Assembly (NCBI RefSeq): GCF_030646115.1
Contig: NZ_JAUSMX010000002.1
Coordinates: forward strand, 124,001 to 188,000
Origin: Fluviicoccus sp.
GTDB lineage: Bacteria; Pseudomonadota; Gammaproteobacteria; Pseudomonadales; Moraxellaceae
Direction of reading: 5' to 3'
Length of the DNA: 64,000 nt
In this document: positions 26,718-35,834 of the stretch, one piece after another
How positions within the stretch are numbered: position 1 is the stretch's first letter
Layout: every line of letters begins with the position of its first letter
Position numbers and translations under genes: made by a program
The notes under the pieces: generated by a model
What the model was told of the DNA's origin: nothing
Seen by the model: only the letters and a program-made list of their open reading frames with translations
The model's database searches: none

Positions 26718-27956
26718 CTAGCGTGTGAACTGCTCCACCGCCTTGTACTCCGCCCCCTGTACCCCCAGATGCTGGTTCAACCAGCGCGCCGACGCACGTT
26801 GCGCCATCTTGTCCCGCCAGTCATCCGCCCAGCGGCTGTGTTTGCGAATGGTTTCCAGCCCGTACACCATGGGAAATTGCAGCACCGGAGCCAGTCCCCA
26901 TACGCCGGGTTTGGGCAGGCCGTGGTTGCGATAGGTATCACCGGGCAGGAAGAACCAGGTCATGCCCAGACTCAGCCAATAATCCATAGATTTGCGCAGG
27001 AAGGTGAAACCGGTATCGGCATCGCCAGGGGCAAATGACTGTACATAGGAATGCGCCAGGCTGCGGCCATCTTCACCAGCCTTTTTCGGCCCCTTGATGA
27101 AAGAAGCAAACAACAGGCTCAAGCCCTCTTCCACCGTGGACGGATACCAGCGCGGCTGCACCCCCATGACATGGCCCACATAGCGCCAGAAGTGCATCAT
27201 CGACTCGATTTCCTCACGGCTGGCGCGATAGCCCATCACCTTCAGGCCAATGCCGGGGGCAATGCTGCCGGCAATCAGGGTCAGCAAGGCATCCCCTTGA
27301 CTGATGGGCATGCCCCACGCTTCCAGATCCCATTGCGGGTGACGCAGCAAGCCCTTGCGCACAAACACATGCATCAGACGCACCTTCACGGCCGTTTTCA
27401 CGCCGATGCCGCCGCTTTTCATGGCCTCCGGGGATGAGACATCGCGCCAGAACGAGGCGGTTTCCAGAAAGCGGCGATTGGCGGATTCACCGGCATAAGC
27501 ACCGGTAAAAATCAGCGGCTTGGTGACGGAGTTTTCCTGATAGGCATCCAGCGTGATGGAGCCCAGGAAATTGTAGAGTTGCGGTCCATAATGCCGGAAT
27601 ACGCGCGCGCCCTGCTCCACCCGCCTCCAGTCCAGCCAGGCCGGAGCCTGTTCAAATTCGGCAAACAGCTGTTTCAGGCTCTCAGGCGCATCAGGAACGG
27701 CATGCACGCCCTCCGCCAACGCCTTCTCAACCATGGCGCGACCAGCGGCTTGACCTTGCTTGAGGTAAACCTCTTCCACAAAACGCTCCGCCACCGGATC
27801 GGCGTCGTAGTAGGACTGCGCCCAGGTGCGAATGACTTCATCGGGTAATTTCGGGTCTTGCCTGAACAGGACACGTGCCAAGCGCATGCGCCAGACATTC
27901 AGCGGTTTTTGGACGTTTTCGAAGTACTGGAACTCGGTGGGAATGCGTGAGGACAT
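26718..27956 (-). CDS. MpaB/Lcp-type oxygenase (DUF2236)
   Basis: 412 residues, GGAG 7 bases before the ATG, no signal peptide. The family (ER-bound oxygenase MpaB / rubber oxygenase Lcp) is recognised by NRRFLETASFWRDV (conserved Arg and Thr) followed by VKVRLMHVFVRKG, whose His is the expected haem ligand. EVYLKQGQAAGRAMV and SYVQSFAPGDADTGFTFLRKS are also typical. Members are mostly b-type haem proteins that cleave isoprenoid double bonds or have unknown roles. The cytoplasmic form found here is common in lipid-rich Gammaproteobacteria; the substrate is unknown. Confidence 0.75.
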   Translation of the reverse strand: MSSRIPTEFQYFENVQKPLNVWRMRLARVLFRQDPKLPDEVIRTWAQSYYDADPVAERFVEEVYLKQGQAAGRAMVEKALAEGVHAVPDAPESLKQLFAEFEQAPAWLDWRRVEQGARVFRHYGPQLYNFLGSITLDAYQENSVTKPLIFTGAYAGESANRRFLETASFWRDVSSPEAMKSGGIGVKTAVKVRLMHVFVRKGLLRHPQWDLEAWGMPISQGDALLTLIAGSIAPGIGLKVMGYRASREEIESMMHFWRYVGHVMGVQPRWYPSTVEEGLSLLFASFIKGPKKAGEDGRSLAHSYVQSFAPGDADTGFTFLRKSMDYWLSLGMTWFFLPGDTYRNHGLPKPGVWGLAPVLQFPMVYGLETIRKHSRWADDWRDKMAQRASARWLNQHLGVQGAEYKAVEQFTR

Positions 27957-28097
27957 GCGGTTACTCCATCAACAGGAAATAATATTCTCGTTTTCCCGGT
28001 CAGTTTCACCGCTAACTTACAAACTGTCAATAAGGATTGGACGAGCGTCCGGATTATGCGGCGATGTTGATTTTATCGCCGCACTGGAGGCTCCCCT

Positions 28098-29270
28098 TCA
28101 GGCCTCGGGTTTGTCCGAAGGCTTTTCCTGAGGTTGGGGGGCATCCGGATTCCAGACAAAAGGAAAGCGCAGTTGTTTCCAGAAGCCGTCCGGCACATAG
28201 TCGCCCAGTACGCCGTAATCCGAAGGCCATTTGCGCTCGGTTTTCACCGCCGTCCCGAACAGATGGTCGAGAAAGGCAAAATGGGCGGCGTAATTGCGGT
28301 CCAGCGCTTCGGGATCCTGCGAATGGTGCCAGTGGTGAAAATTGGGGGTCACGATGACATATTTCAGCGGGCCGAGGCTGACCTTGACGTTGGCATGGTT
28401 GAACACCGCCTGGAAGCCCACGACAATGATGTAGGCATCAATCACGTCTTTGGAGAAGCCCAGCACGAAGACCGGCGCCAGCACCAACACACGGGTGATC
28501 AGCAACTCCAGAATGTGCTGTCGCGAGCCTGCCAGCCAGTCCATGCTTTTGACACTGTGATGCACGGCATGCAGTCGCCACAGCAGCGGTACTTCGTGGT
28601 AGGCGCGGTGTGTCCAGTATTGCACCAAGTCGGCGGCAAGGATGATCAGGAACAACGCCGGCCAGAACGGCAGCGCCTGCACCCAGCCCTGAATGCCGTC
28701 CTTGACCGCCCAGCCCAGCATCCCCTGCAGCGCATGGTTAGTCACCAGCAACACCAGCCCTACACCCAGATGATTGACCATGAAGTGCTGCAGGTCGGTT
28801 TGCCATTCCGGCCGGAATACGGCCTGCTTGCGGTGCGGGAACATTTTTTCAATCAGGATAAAAACCAGGGTCGACTTCAGCAGGTCCAGGATCAGCCAGT
28901 CGAGACCGATATAGGGCGTGTTGTCGGCAAAATCCCCGACAGGAACCCGGTGGCCGCCCATCATGGCCGCCAGGATAATCAGGAAAAATGCTGAGCCTGA
29001 CAACCATCTCGTCCGGTCCAGAACAATGTTGAACAGCGAAATCGCTCCGCCGCTCATCAGGCTCCAGAACAGTACCTGCCGCAACAGTTCAACGTTATAG
29101 ACCTTTCGTAATTCCGGGGTGGTCAGGTAGGCGGGGAAATGGAAAGCCAGCACGCCCAGGAAGGACAGGATGGCCAGCCCGAGAGCGATGATGCCGGACA
29201 CCATGCCGACGCCGCGTGGCAGGTGCCCGCTGCTTTCGGACAGGCGGTTGAGTTCGTCGAGTTCACGCAT
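28098..29270 (-). CDS. Sterol desaturase / fatty acid hydroxylase family protein
   Basis: 390 residues with about six membrane helices. The histidine boxes of the family are present: HRAYHE, LHAVHHS and HHWHHSQD, with a late HFAFLDHLFG. These bind two irons in integral-membrane hydroxylases and desaturases acting on lipids or hopanoid/sterol-like substrates. GGGA lies about 10 bases before the ATG. It shares the strand and probably the transcript direction with the GFA gene upstream (23-base gap). Substrate not predictable. Confidence 0.88.
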   Translation of the reverse strand: MRELDELNRLSESSGHLPRGVGMVSGIIALGLAILSFLGVLAFHFPAYLTTPELRKVYNVELLRQVLFWSLMSGGAISLFNIVLDRTRWLSGSAFFLIILAAMMGGHRVPVGDFADNTPYIGLDWLILDLLKSTLVFILIEKMFPHRKQAVFRPEWQTDLQHFMVNHLGVGLVLLVTNHALQGMLGWAVKDGIQGWVQALPFWPALFLIILAADLVQYWTHRAYHEVPLLWRLHAVHHSVKSMDWLAGSRQHILELLITRVLVLAPVFVLGFSKDVIDAYIIVVGFQAVFNHANVKVSLGPLKYVIVTPNFHHWHHSQDPEALDRNYAAHFAFLDHLFGTAVKTERKWPSDYGVLGDYVPDGFWKQLRFPFVWNPDAPQPQEKPSDKPEA

Positions 29271-29293
29271 GCGGATTCGTCCCTGACTGGGTT

Positions 29294-29695
29294 TTATTGA
29301 GGTTTCATGGCGCTGTAGCGCGGCAGACCGTCGGTCACGGTTTCCCAGTCGGCCTTGGAGTCGATGTAGATATGATAGGCATTTTCACAGCGAAAAGGCG
29401 TCTCAATGGTGCCTAGCCGCAGACGGATCACGCCGGGCAAGTCGTCGCGGGCGCTGTAGAGCGGACTGCCGCAATGACTGCAAAAGACGCGGGCTTTGTG
29501 GGGAACCGCCCGATACTCCTTCAGCAGCTCCCTGCCCTGCGTGATGCGAAACTGTCCGGCATGGACAGGACTGACGGCAACATAAGCCGATCCTTGGGCT
29601 TTACGGCACATGGAGCAGTGACACATCGAGATTTCTTCAATCCGGCCGTCATATTCATAACGGATTCCGTTGCAAAGGCAGCCGCCAGTCAGCAT
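29294..29695 (-). CDS. GFA family protein
   Basis: 133 residues with the zinc-binding cysteine pattern of the GFA/CENP-V fold: GGCLCNGIRYEY, CHCSMCRKAQGSAY and FCSHCGSPLYS. The prototype (S-(hydroxymethyl)glutathione synthase) binds formaldehyde-glutathione adducts, but most members have unknown substrates. GGGGA precedes the ATG. It starts 14 bases after the AHSA1 gene stop, so the two are likely co-transcribed. Confidence 0.88.
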   Translation of the reverse strand: MLTGGCLCNGIRYEYDGRIEEISMCHCSMCRKAQGSAYVAVSPVHAGQFRITQGRELLKEYRAVPHKARVFCSHCGSPLYSARDDLPGVIRLRLGTIETPFRCENAYHIYIDSKADWETVTDGLPRYSAMKPQ

Positions 29696-29709
29696 ATCCA
29701 GGTTTCCCC

Positions 29710-30156
29710 TTATTCCGTGACTTCTGCTTCAATCAGTTTGGCCAGCAGCACCAGCGATTCCTGCCATCCGAGATAACACATCTCGACGGGGATGACGTCC
29801 GGAATACCTTCCTGAACCACCTGCATCTCGGTTCCGCAAGCCACCGCCTTCAGGGACACCGTTACCTGGATGACTCCCGGCAGGTTGGGATCGTCGAACT
29901 TGTCGGTATAGCGGATCAGTTCATTGGGGATCAACTCCAGGTATTCACCACCAAAAGTATGGCTGTGCTGGTTGGAAAAGTTGGTGAAGGACATCCGGAA
30001 TGTGCCGCCAACCCGTGGCTCCATATGATGCATAACGCCGGTAAAACCATTGGGCGGAAGCCACTTGACCATGGCGTCAGCGGTGAGGAATGCACGATAG
30101 ACCCTTTCCGGGGGTGCCCGCAGCACGCGGTGAATGCGAACGGTATTGGTAGCCAT
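29710..30156 (-). CDS. SRPBCC (AHSA1-like) protein
   Basis: 148 residues from the ATG at 30156, with GGGAG upstream; a longer reading to 30204 starts inside a terminator region. HRVLRAPPERVYRAFLTADAMVKWLPPNGF and GGTFRMSF are characteristic of the Bet v1/START-like AHSA1 family, a hydrophobic-ligand or chaperone-cochaperone fold. The end, GWQESLVLLAKLIEAE, is the usual long C-terminal helix. No specific ligand is known. Confidence 0.85.
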   Translation of the reverse strand: MATNTVRIHRVLRAPPERVYRAFLTADAMVKWLPPNGFTGVMHHMEPRVGGTFRMSFTNFSNQHSHTFGGEYLELIPNELIRYTDKFDDPNLPGVIQVTVSLKAVACGTEMQVVQEGIPDVIPVEMCYLGWQESLVLLAKLIEAEVTE

Positions 30157-30191
30157 ATCTGTTTCTCCCTGAGTTCGGGAAATACTACAAC

Positions 30192-30225
30192 AAAAAACCC
30201 GCATCGTTGCCGATACGGGTTTTTT
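30192..30225 (-). terminator. Bidirectional intrinsic terminator after fadB-like gene
   Basis: AAAAAACCCGCATCG pairs with CGATACGGGTTTTTT (one mismatch) around TTGC, with a T-run on each strand. It lies 25 bases beyond the multifunctional fatty-acid-oxidation gene. Confidence 0.9.
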
Positions 30226-30249
30226 GTTTACAACCTTGAAGTCAAAACC

Positions 30250-32433
30250 TTACTGGAAGGTTTCGCCCTTCTCGGCCATATCACGCAGCAGTTTCGGCGG
30301 CGTGAAACGCTCGCCATGCTTGGCTGCCAGTTCATCGGCGCGACTGACAAACTCCTTCACGCCAATGAAGTTGACATACTGCAACTGACCGCCGGTCCAA
30401 GGCGCCATGCCGATGCCGAAGATGGAGCCGATGTTGGCGTCAGCCACCGAGCGCAGCACACCTTCTTCGAAGCAACGCACCGCTTCAATCGACTGGCGAT
30501 ACAGCAGGCGTTCCTTCAACTCTTCAAACTCGGCCACGGATGGCTGTGCCTTGTCGGCCTTCATGAAGTGCTTGGCAAGTTCCGGCCAGATGAACTTCTT
30601 GCCATCAGCCGGATACTCGTAGAAGCCCGCGCCGTCCTTCTTGCCCGGACGCTTGAACTCGTTGAGCATCTTGTCGATGACTGGGACCGCAGCGTCAACC
30701 GGCAAAGGCGGCAGGCCTTCGGCGGCCAGATCCTTCTCGGTCTGCACACGGACTTTGCGGGTCAGCTCCAGGTTCACTTCGTCCAGCACGGCCAGCGGGC
30801 CAATCGGCATACCGGCTTGCGCAGCGGCTTGCTCGATGGAGACCGGGCTCCAGCCTTCGGCCAGCATGTTCACGCCTTCCATGCAGAAGGTGCCGAACAC
30901 GCGGCTGGTGAAGAAACCACGGCTGTCGTTGACGACAATCGGGGTCTTCTTGATCTGGAGGACATAGTCAAAGGCTTTGGCCAGCGCTTCGTCGCCGGTT
31001 TCCTTGCCCATGATGATTTCCACCAGCGGCATCTTGTCGACGGGCGAGAAGAAATGCAGGCCGATGTAGTTTTTGGCGTTGCGCGAGGCTTCGGCCAGAC
31101 CGGTGATCGGCAGCGTCGAGGTGTTGGAGGCCATCACCAGTTCCGCGCCGCAGGCGGCTTCGGCGCGCTTGGTGACATCGGCCTTGATCTTGCGGTCTTC
31201 GAACACGGCTTCAATCACCAGATCCGCACCGGCCAGCAGGCTGTAATCGGTGGTGGCGGTAATCAGCGCCAGCTTCTCGGCGGCGGCTTCCTTGGTCATT
31301 TGACCCTTGGAAACACGCTTTTCCAACAGCTTCTGGGTGTAGGCCTTGCCACGGTCGGCAGCATCCTGGGCGGCATCAATCAGCACCACTTCAATGCCGG
31401 ACATCGCGGACACATAGGCAATGCCCTGACCCATCATGCCAGCACCGAGGATACCGACCTTCTTGCTCTTCCACTCGGGGTAGGTTGTCTTGGAAGGGCG
31501 CGAGCCGCCGCCGTTGATCTTCTGCAGATCAAAGAAGAAGGCCTTGATCATGTTCTTCGAGTGCTTGCCGACAGCCAGCTTGGTGAAGTAACGGCCTTCG
31601 ATCTTCAGCGCGCTGTCGAAATCGACTTGGGCGCCTTCCACGGCGGCGCACATGATCGCCTTCGGCGCGGGATAGTTGTCCTGGGCGCCCTTCAGCTGCT
31701 TGCGCAGATTGGAGGGGAATGCGGGCAGGTTCATCGCCAGCGCCGGGGTGCTGGGTGTACCGCCGGGCATCTTGTATCCCTTGGCATCCCAGGCTTGCTG
31801 GGCGGCCGGGTTGGCGAGGATCCAGGCGCGGGCCTTGGCCAGCATGTCTTCCGGAGTCTCGGCGATTTCGTCGATGATGCCGGTGGACAGCGCCTTGGCG
31901 GGCTTCATGCGCTGGCCTTGCATCAGCACGTTCATCAGACCGTTCTGGATGCCCAGCATGCGCACGATCCGGGTGACGCCGCCGCCACCGGGCAACAGGC
32001 CCAGGCTGACTTCGGGCAGGCCGAACTCGGCCTTGGGGTTGTTCAGGGCGATACGGCGATGGCAAGCCAGCGCGATTTCAAGACCGCCACCGAGGGCGGT
32101 GCCATTGAGGGCGGCCACAACGGGCTTGCCCAGGGTTTCCAGCACGCGCAATTGTCGCTTGATCTCGGTGACACCGGCTTCAAACTCGGCGGCATGTTCC
32201 GGACCGGCCTGGATCAGCGTCTTTAGGTCGCCGCCGGCAAAGAAGGTCTTCTTGGCGGAAGTGACGATCACGCCCTTGATGTCGGCCTTTTCGGCTTGCA
32301 GGCGGGCCACAGTGTCAGCCATGGAGCGGGTGTACAGCTCGTTCATGGTGTTGGCGGACGAAGTCGGGTCGTCCAGGGTCAGGGTGACGATATTGTCCGC
32401 GTCTTTTTCCCAACGGATAGCTGTCTGGGTCAT
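30250..32433 (-). CDS. Fatty acid oxidation multifunctional protein (enoyl-CoA hydratase / 3-hydroxyacyl-CoA dehydrogenase)
   Basis: 727 residues, close to FadB/FadJ. The N-terminal crotonase domain has KKTFFAGGDLKTL and ALNGTALGGGLEIALACHRRI, with the catalytic Glu in GLPEVSLGLLPGGGG. The dehydrogenase starts at KVGILGAGMMGQGIAY (Rossmann) and has the catalytic His in YIGLHFFSPVDKMPLVEI. It ends with two C-terminal 3HCDH domains. It works with the thiolase encoded just upstream. The epimerase/isomerase function of E. coli FadB is not evident, so this is the FadB-like paralogue type seen in Pseudomonas and Acinetobacter. Confidence 0.93.
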   Translation of the reverse strand: MTQTAIRWEKDADNIVTLTLDDPTSSANTMNELYTRSMADTVARLQAEKADIKGVIVTSAKKTFFAGGDLKTLIQAGPEHAAEFEAGVTEIKRQLRVLETLGKPVVAALNGTALGGGLEIALACHRRIALNNPKAEFGLPEVSLGLLPGGGGVTRIVRMLGIQNGLMNVLMQGQRMKPAKALSTGIIDEIAETPEDMLAKARAWILANPAAQQAWDAKGYKMPGGTPSTPALAMNLPAFPSNLRKQLKGAQDNYPAPKAIMCAAVEGAQVDFDSALKIEGRYFTKLAVGKHSKNMIKAFFFDLQKINGGGSRPSKTTYPEWKSKKVGILGAGMMGQGIAYVSAMSGIEVVLIDAAQDAADRGKAYTQKLLEKRVSKGQMTKEAAAEKLALITATTDYSLLAGADLVIEAVFEDRKIKADVTKRAEAACGAELVMASNTSTLPITGLAEASRNAKNYIGLHFFSPVDKMPLVEIIMGKETGDEALAKAFDYVLQIKKTPIVVNDSRGFFTSRVFGTFCMEGVNMLAEGWSPVSIEQAAAQAGMPIGPLAVLDEVNLELTRKVRVQTEKDLAAEGLPPLPVDAAVPVIDKMLNEFKRPGKKDGAGFYEYPADGKKFIWPELAKHFMKADKAQPSVAEFEELKERLLYRQSIEAVRCFEEGVLRSVADANIGSIFGIGMAPWTGGQLQYVNFIGVKEFVSRADELAAKHGERFTPPKLLRDMAEKGETFQ

Positions 32434-32466
32434 GGTGTTATCTCTCTGAATACTTTAGGCCGGGGC

Positions 32467-33681
32467 TCAAACGCGTTCGATGATGGTGGCGATACCCATG
32501 CCACCGCCCACGCACAGGGTGCACAGCGCGCGCTTCAGGCCGCGACGCTCCAGCTCGTCCAGCGCGATCTGCACAATCATGCAGCCGGTGGCGCCCAGCG
32601 GGTGACCCATGGCGATGGAGCCGCCGTTGACGTTGACGATGTCGTCTTTGATGCCCATGTCCTTCATGAAGCGCATGGCCACCGAGGCGAAGGCTTCATT
32701 GATTTCCCACAGGTCGATGTCCTTGGCTTCCAGACCGGCTTTGGCCAGCGCCTTGCGGGCGGCGGGAGCCGGACCGGTCAGCATGATGGTCGGGTCAGCG
32801 CCGGACACGGCGGTGGCGATGATCTTGGCGCGGGGCTTCAGGCCCAACTTCTTGCCAGTGGCTTCGTTGCCGATCAGCATCAATGCTGCGCCGTCAACGA
32901 TACCGGAGGAGTTGCCGGGGGTGTGGACGTGCTCGATCTTCTCGATCCAGTTGTACTTTTGCAGGGCCACGGCGTTGAAGCCGCCCATCTCGCCCATCAT
33001 GGCGAATGAGGGATTCAGACCGGCGAGGCCTTCCAGCGTGGAATTGGCCTTGATGAATTCGTCTTCAGCCAGGATGGTCAGGCCGTTGATGTCCTTGACC
33101 GGTACAATCGACTTCTTGAACAGGCCTTCGGCGCGGGCATGAGCGGCGCGCTTCTGTGACTGCAGGGCGAAGTTGTCGATGTCGGTGCGGCTGAAGCCTT
33201 CAATGGTGGCGATCAGGTCGGCGCCAATGCCTTGGGGCACAAAACCGGTTTCGAGGTTAGTCTCCGGGTCCATCGCCCAGGCTCCGCCATCGGAACCCAT
33301 CGGCAGGCGGGACATGGACTCAACACCGCCCACAACTACCAGGTCTTCAAAACCGGAGCGGATCTTCATCGCACCCAGGTTGACCGCTTCCAGACCGGAG
33401 GCGCAGAATCGGTTCAACTGCACACCGGCAGTGGTGTCGTTCCAGCCGGCTTTCAGCGCGGCGGTCTTGGCAACGTCTGCGCCCTGGTCGCCGACCGGAG
33501 TCACACAACCCAGCACCACGTCGTCGATGTAATTCTTGATTTCCGCGCCGTTGCGTTCTTCCAGCGCGTGCATCAGGCCCACCACCAGATCAACCGGTTT
33601 TACCGTATGCAGGGAGCCGTCTTTCTTGCCCTTGCCACGCGGCGTGCGCACGCCGTCATATATATAAGCTTCTGTTGTCAT
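32467..33681 (-). CDS. Acetyl-CoA C-acyltransferase (thiolase)
   Basis: 404 residues from the ATG at 33681, which has GAGGT 8 bases upstream; a longer reading to 33756 is not supported. The catalytic cysteine is in [12 protein letters not shown], the His in [20 protein letters not shown], and the second cysteine in [10 protein letters not shown]. It performs the final thiolytic step of beta-oxidation (or the reverse condensation). With the FadB-like gene 33 bases downstream it forms a thiolase-first operon. A phaA-type acetoacetyl role is possible but less likely given the partner. Confidence 0.93.
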   Translation of the reverse strand: MTTEAYIYDGVRTPRGKGKKDGSLHTVKPVDLVVGLMHALEERNGAEIKNYIDDVVLGCVTPVGDQGADVAKTAALKAGWNDTTAGVQLNRFCASGLEAVNLGAMKIRSGFEDLVVVGGVESMSRLPMGSDGGAWAMDPETNLETGFVPQGIGADLIATIEGFSRTDIDNFALQSQKRAAHARAEGLFKKSIVPVKDINGLTILAEDEFIKANSTLEGLAGLNPSFAMMGEMGGFNAVALQKYNWIEKIEHVHTPGNSSGIVDGAALMLIGNEATGKKLGLKPRAKIIATAVSGADPTIMLTGPAPAARKALAKAGLEAKDIDLWEINEAFASVAMRFMKDMGIKDDIVNVNGGSIAMGHPLGATGCMIVQIALDELERRGLKRALCTLCVGGGMGIATIIERV

Positions 33682-33714
33682 CCGTTGTACCTCGCGGGGG
33701 GTGGGTTGGGACAG

Positions 33715-33738
33715 GCTCGCCCAAGTTTTTGGACGAGC
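33715..33738 (-). promoter_or_regulatory. Hairpin/dyad in the thiolase leader
   Basis: GCTCG-C-CCAA pairs with TTGG-A-CGAGC around GTTT, 34-57 bases before the thiolase start codon; a second dyad CCAAGC...GCTTGG lies near 33763-33783. These are candidate binding sites for a fatty-acid-sensing regulator or leader structures. No promoter elements can be assigned with confidence. Confidence 0.3.
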
Positions 33739-34007
33739 GTATTGCAAGTCGCGCAATTATTACCAAGCGCCCGCTTGCTTGGCAAGGAAAAATTGCAAGG
33801 AATCTATTTCCGGGTGTTTCTGTTGCACTTGGGTAAGGCCTGCGTTTAAATCAAAATCAATAACTTGACCTCTTGAGGTAGGGTGTTTATCTTTGAATGG
33901 ATTTTGACATGGACTGTTGGAAATAGAGCAAGATCAGGTCTTGATCGGCAGGGGCTTGCCGGACAGGTTTTCCAGCTCACACTATTTTAATAATCAGAGT
34001 CTCAGGT

Positions 34008-35390
34008 ATGGCTGAACCCACACAACCGCTGCATCAACTGTTGGAGATTGGGGCCAAACACACCCGGATGCTGGCGTTTATTGTGGCTGCCAGCATTTTT
34101 GCCGCCGGTATCTTCGGTGGTGTCTACTCCACCCGCTTTATTGCCTTTATCCCTCTGGCGCTGGTGGTGCCTTATTTCCAGACCTGGATGCACCGAAGGT
34201 TGCTGAAGTCAGTGCCGACACAGGCCCTGGCGGTTACACTGCTGCTGGATGGGTTGATCACGGGTTTTGGCATTGCGGCCTTGCAATATGCCTTGGTGCC
34301 GATGCTGGTTTTCATTGCCATGCTCAATGCGACCGTGCTTTCTTTCGGCAGCTTGTTCCTGTGGATTTTTACCGGTTTTTTCTGCCTGCTCGGCGCCCTG
34401 TTTGGCGGCTTGGTTCTGGGGCTGGACCATCATGTCACCGCGATACCGACATCCATGACTCTGGTATCGCTGATTGGCGCCGCTTTGTATTTCGGGTTCT
34501 CGTCCTTTCATTCCCGCGAACAGTCCCGCGCCCTGCTGGTGGCTAAAAACCAAATTCTCCAGCAGCAGGAAGAACACTTCCAGACCTCGCGCAAGTTGAT
34601 CAAGTACCTGCCCCCGCAGGTGTGGGAATCCATTTTTACCGGCAAGCGTGATGCCCGCCTGCAAACGCAGCGTAAAAAGCTGACCATATTCTTCTCAGAC
34701 ATCAAGGACTTCACCGAAACTTCGGATGAAATGCCTCCGGATGCCCTGACCGAGATGCTGAATACATACTTTGAACATATGTCGAAGATTGCCTTGCGCT
34801 ACGGCGGCACCATCGACAAGTTCATTGGTGATGCCATCCTGATTTTCTACGGCGACCCCACGTCACGGGGAGCCAAGGAAGATGCTACCGCCTGTGTCTC
34901 CATGGCGGTGGATATGCGTCGGGAAATGCAGATTTTGCGCCAGAAATGGCAAAGCATGGGTATCGAGCGCCCGTTGCACATTCGCATGGGCATTACCACC
35001 GGTTATTGCCACGTCGGCAACTTCGGCTCGGAAAGCCGCATGAGCTACACCATTATCGGCCGGGACGCCAATCTGGCAGCCCGCCTGCAAAGCGTAGCCT
35101 CACCCGATGAAATCCTGATTTCGCACGAGACTTACATGCTGGTGCGTGACCGTATCCTCTGCAAGGAAAAAGGTGCTGTTACCCTTCGTGGCATTGCCAA
35201 GCCGGTCCAGGTTTGGGAAGTTGTCGATTTCACATCAGAAACTCAGGAGACGTCCATGTGGGTAGAGCATGAGCTGAATGGATTCGCCATGCACATGGAT
35301 ATCAACAAGATTCGTAATTATGACAAGGAGCGTGTTATCAAGGCTCTGGATCAGGCAGCCCAGAAACTGAAGAACACGCCCATTCTTTAG
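34008..35390 (+). CDS. cyaB: MASE2-anchored class III adenylate cyclase
   Basis: 460 residues. Residues 20-165 form six membrane helices of a MASE2 sensor, then a coiled linker leads to the cyclase domain (from about 225). Metal-binding Asp231 is in FFSDIKDFTE and Asp275 in KFIGDAILIF. Lys271 and the Thr in YTIIGRDANLAAR fit adenine specificity; the transition-state Asn and Arg of NLAAR are present. Length and layout match Pseudomonas CyaB, which makes cAMP for Vfr-dependent virulence and twitching. GGTATG is at the start. It converges on hptB across a bidirectional terminator. Confidence 0.92.
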   Translation: MAEPTQPLHQLLEIGAKHTRMLAFIVAASIFAAGIFGGVYSTRFIAFIPLALVVPYFQTWMHRRLLKSVPTQALAVTLLLDGLITGFGIAALQYALVPMLVFIAMLNATVLSFGSLFLWIFTGFFCLLGALFGGLVLGLDHHVTAIPTSMTLVSLIGAALYFGFSSFHSREQSRALLVAKNQILQQQEEHFQTSRKLIKYLPPQVWESIFTGKRDARLQTQRKKLTIFFSDIKDFTETSDEMPPDALTEMLNTYFEHMSKIALRYGGTIDKFIGDAILIFYGDPTSRGAKEDATACVSMAVDMRREMQILRQKWQSMGIERPLHIRMGITTGYCHVGNFGSESRMSYTIIGRDANLAARLQSVASPDEILISHETYMLVRDRILCKEKGAVTLRGIAKPVQVWEVVDFTSETQETSMWVEHELNGFAMHMDINKIRNYDKERVIKALDQAAQKLKNTPIL

Positions 35391-35432
35391 AGCTGTTTGT
35401 GATGCGAAGACAAGTGTGTTGTTGCACTCCAT

Positions 35433-35461
35433 AAAAAACCCCGGCTGTGCCGGGGTTTTTT
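35433..35461. terminator. Bidirectional terminator between cyaB and hptB
   Basis: AAAAAACCCCGGC pairs perfectly with GCCGGGGTTTTTT around TGT, serving both converging genes. Confidence 0.95.
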
Positions 35462-35480
35462 ATGATTATTTCGACGCCAG

Positions 35481-35813
35481 TCAATCCACCAGCTTGCGAA
35501 GTTCGCGATCCACGATGCTGAACTCGGCCTCCACGGCTTCAATAAGCGCTTCACAGTCCGCCAGACCGCCGGCTTTGGCGGCAAGTTCCAGCTTCTCACA
35601 AAGCGCCGTCAAGTCATTGGCTCCAAGATTGGCGCTGGCTCCCTTCAGGCTGTGTGCAGCCTGACGGCCTCCGTTATTGTCATTAGCCTGAAAGGCCTGA
35701 CGAATCAGCTGCAGCCGCAGCCGGGCATCCTGAAGGTATGTTTCCACCAAAACCTTGAACTCCCCTTCCAGGACTTCTTTCAACTCATTGAGTTGCAATG
35801 CGTCGAGATGCAC
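35481..35813 (-). CDS. hptB: Histidine phosphotransfer protein HptB
   Basis: 110 residues, GTG start with GGGGA upstream. The phosphoryl-accepting His54 lies in AHSLKGASANLGA, the HPt signature. Gene order hsbA-hsbR-hptB is that of Pseudomonas aeruginosa PA3347-PA3345, where HptB collects phosphate from several hybrid kinases (including RetS-family ones) and passes it to HsbR to control biofilm and motility. The kinases are not encoded nearby. Confidence 0.9.
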   Translation of the reverse strand: MHLDALQLNELKEVLEGEFKVLVETYLQDARLRLQLIRQAFQANDNNGGRQAAHSLKGASANLGANDLTALCEKLELAAKAGGLADCEALIEAVEAEFSIVDRELRKLVD

Positions 35814-35834
35814 GGCCTATTCCCCTGTTAGTAA

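Noticed and set aside
28037-28050. TTGGACGAGCGT shared with the thiolase leader (33729-33740)
   Set aside because: A 12-base match is expected by chance many times in 64 kb; only one of the two sites is palindromic in this part.
29959-32226. 755-codon plus-strand frame opposite the FadB-like gene
   Set aside because: His/Gly/Gln-rich shadow typical of the reverse frame of a high-GC gene.
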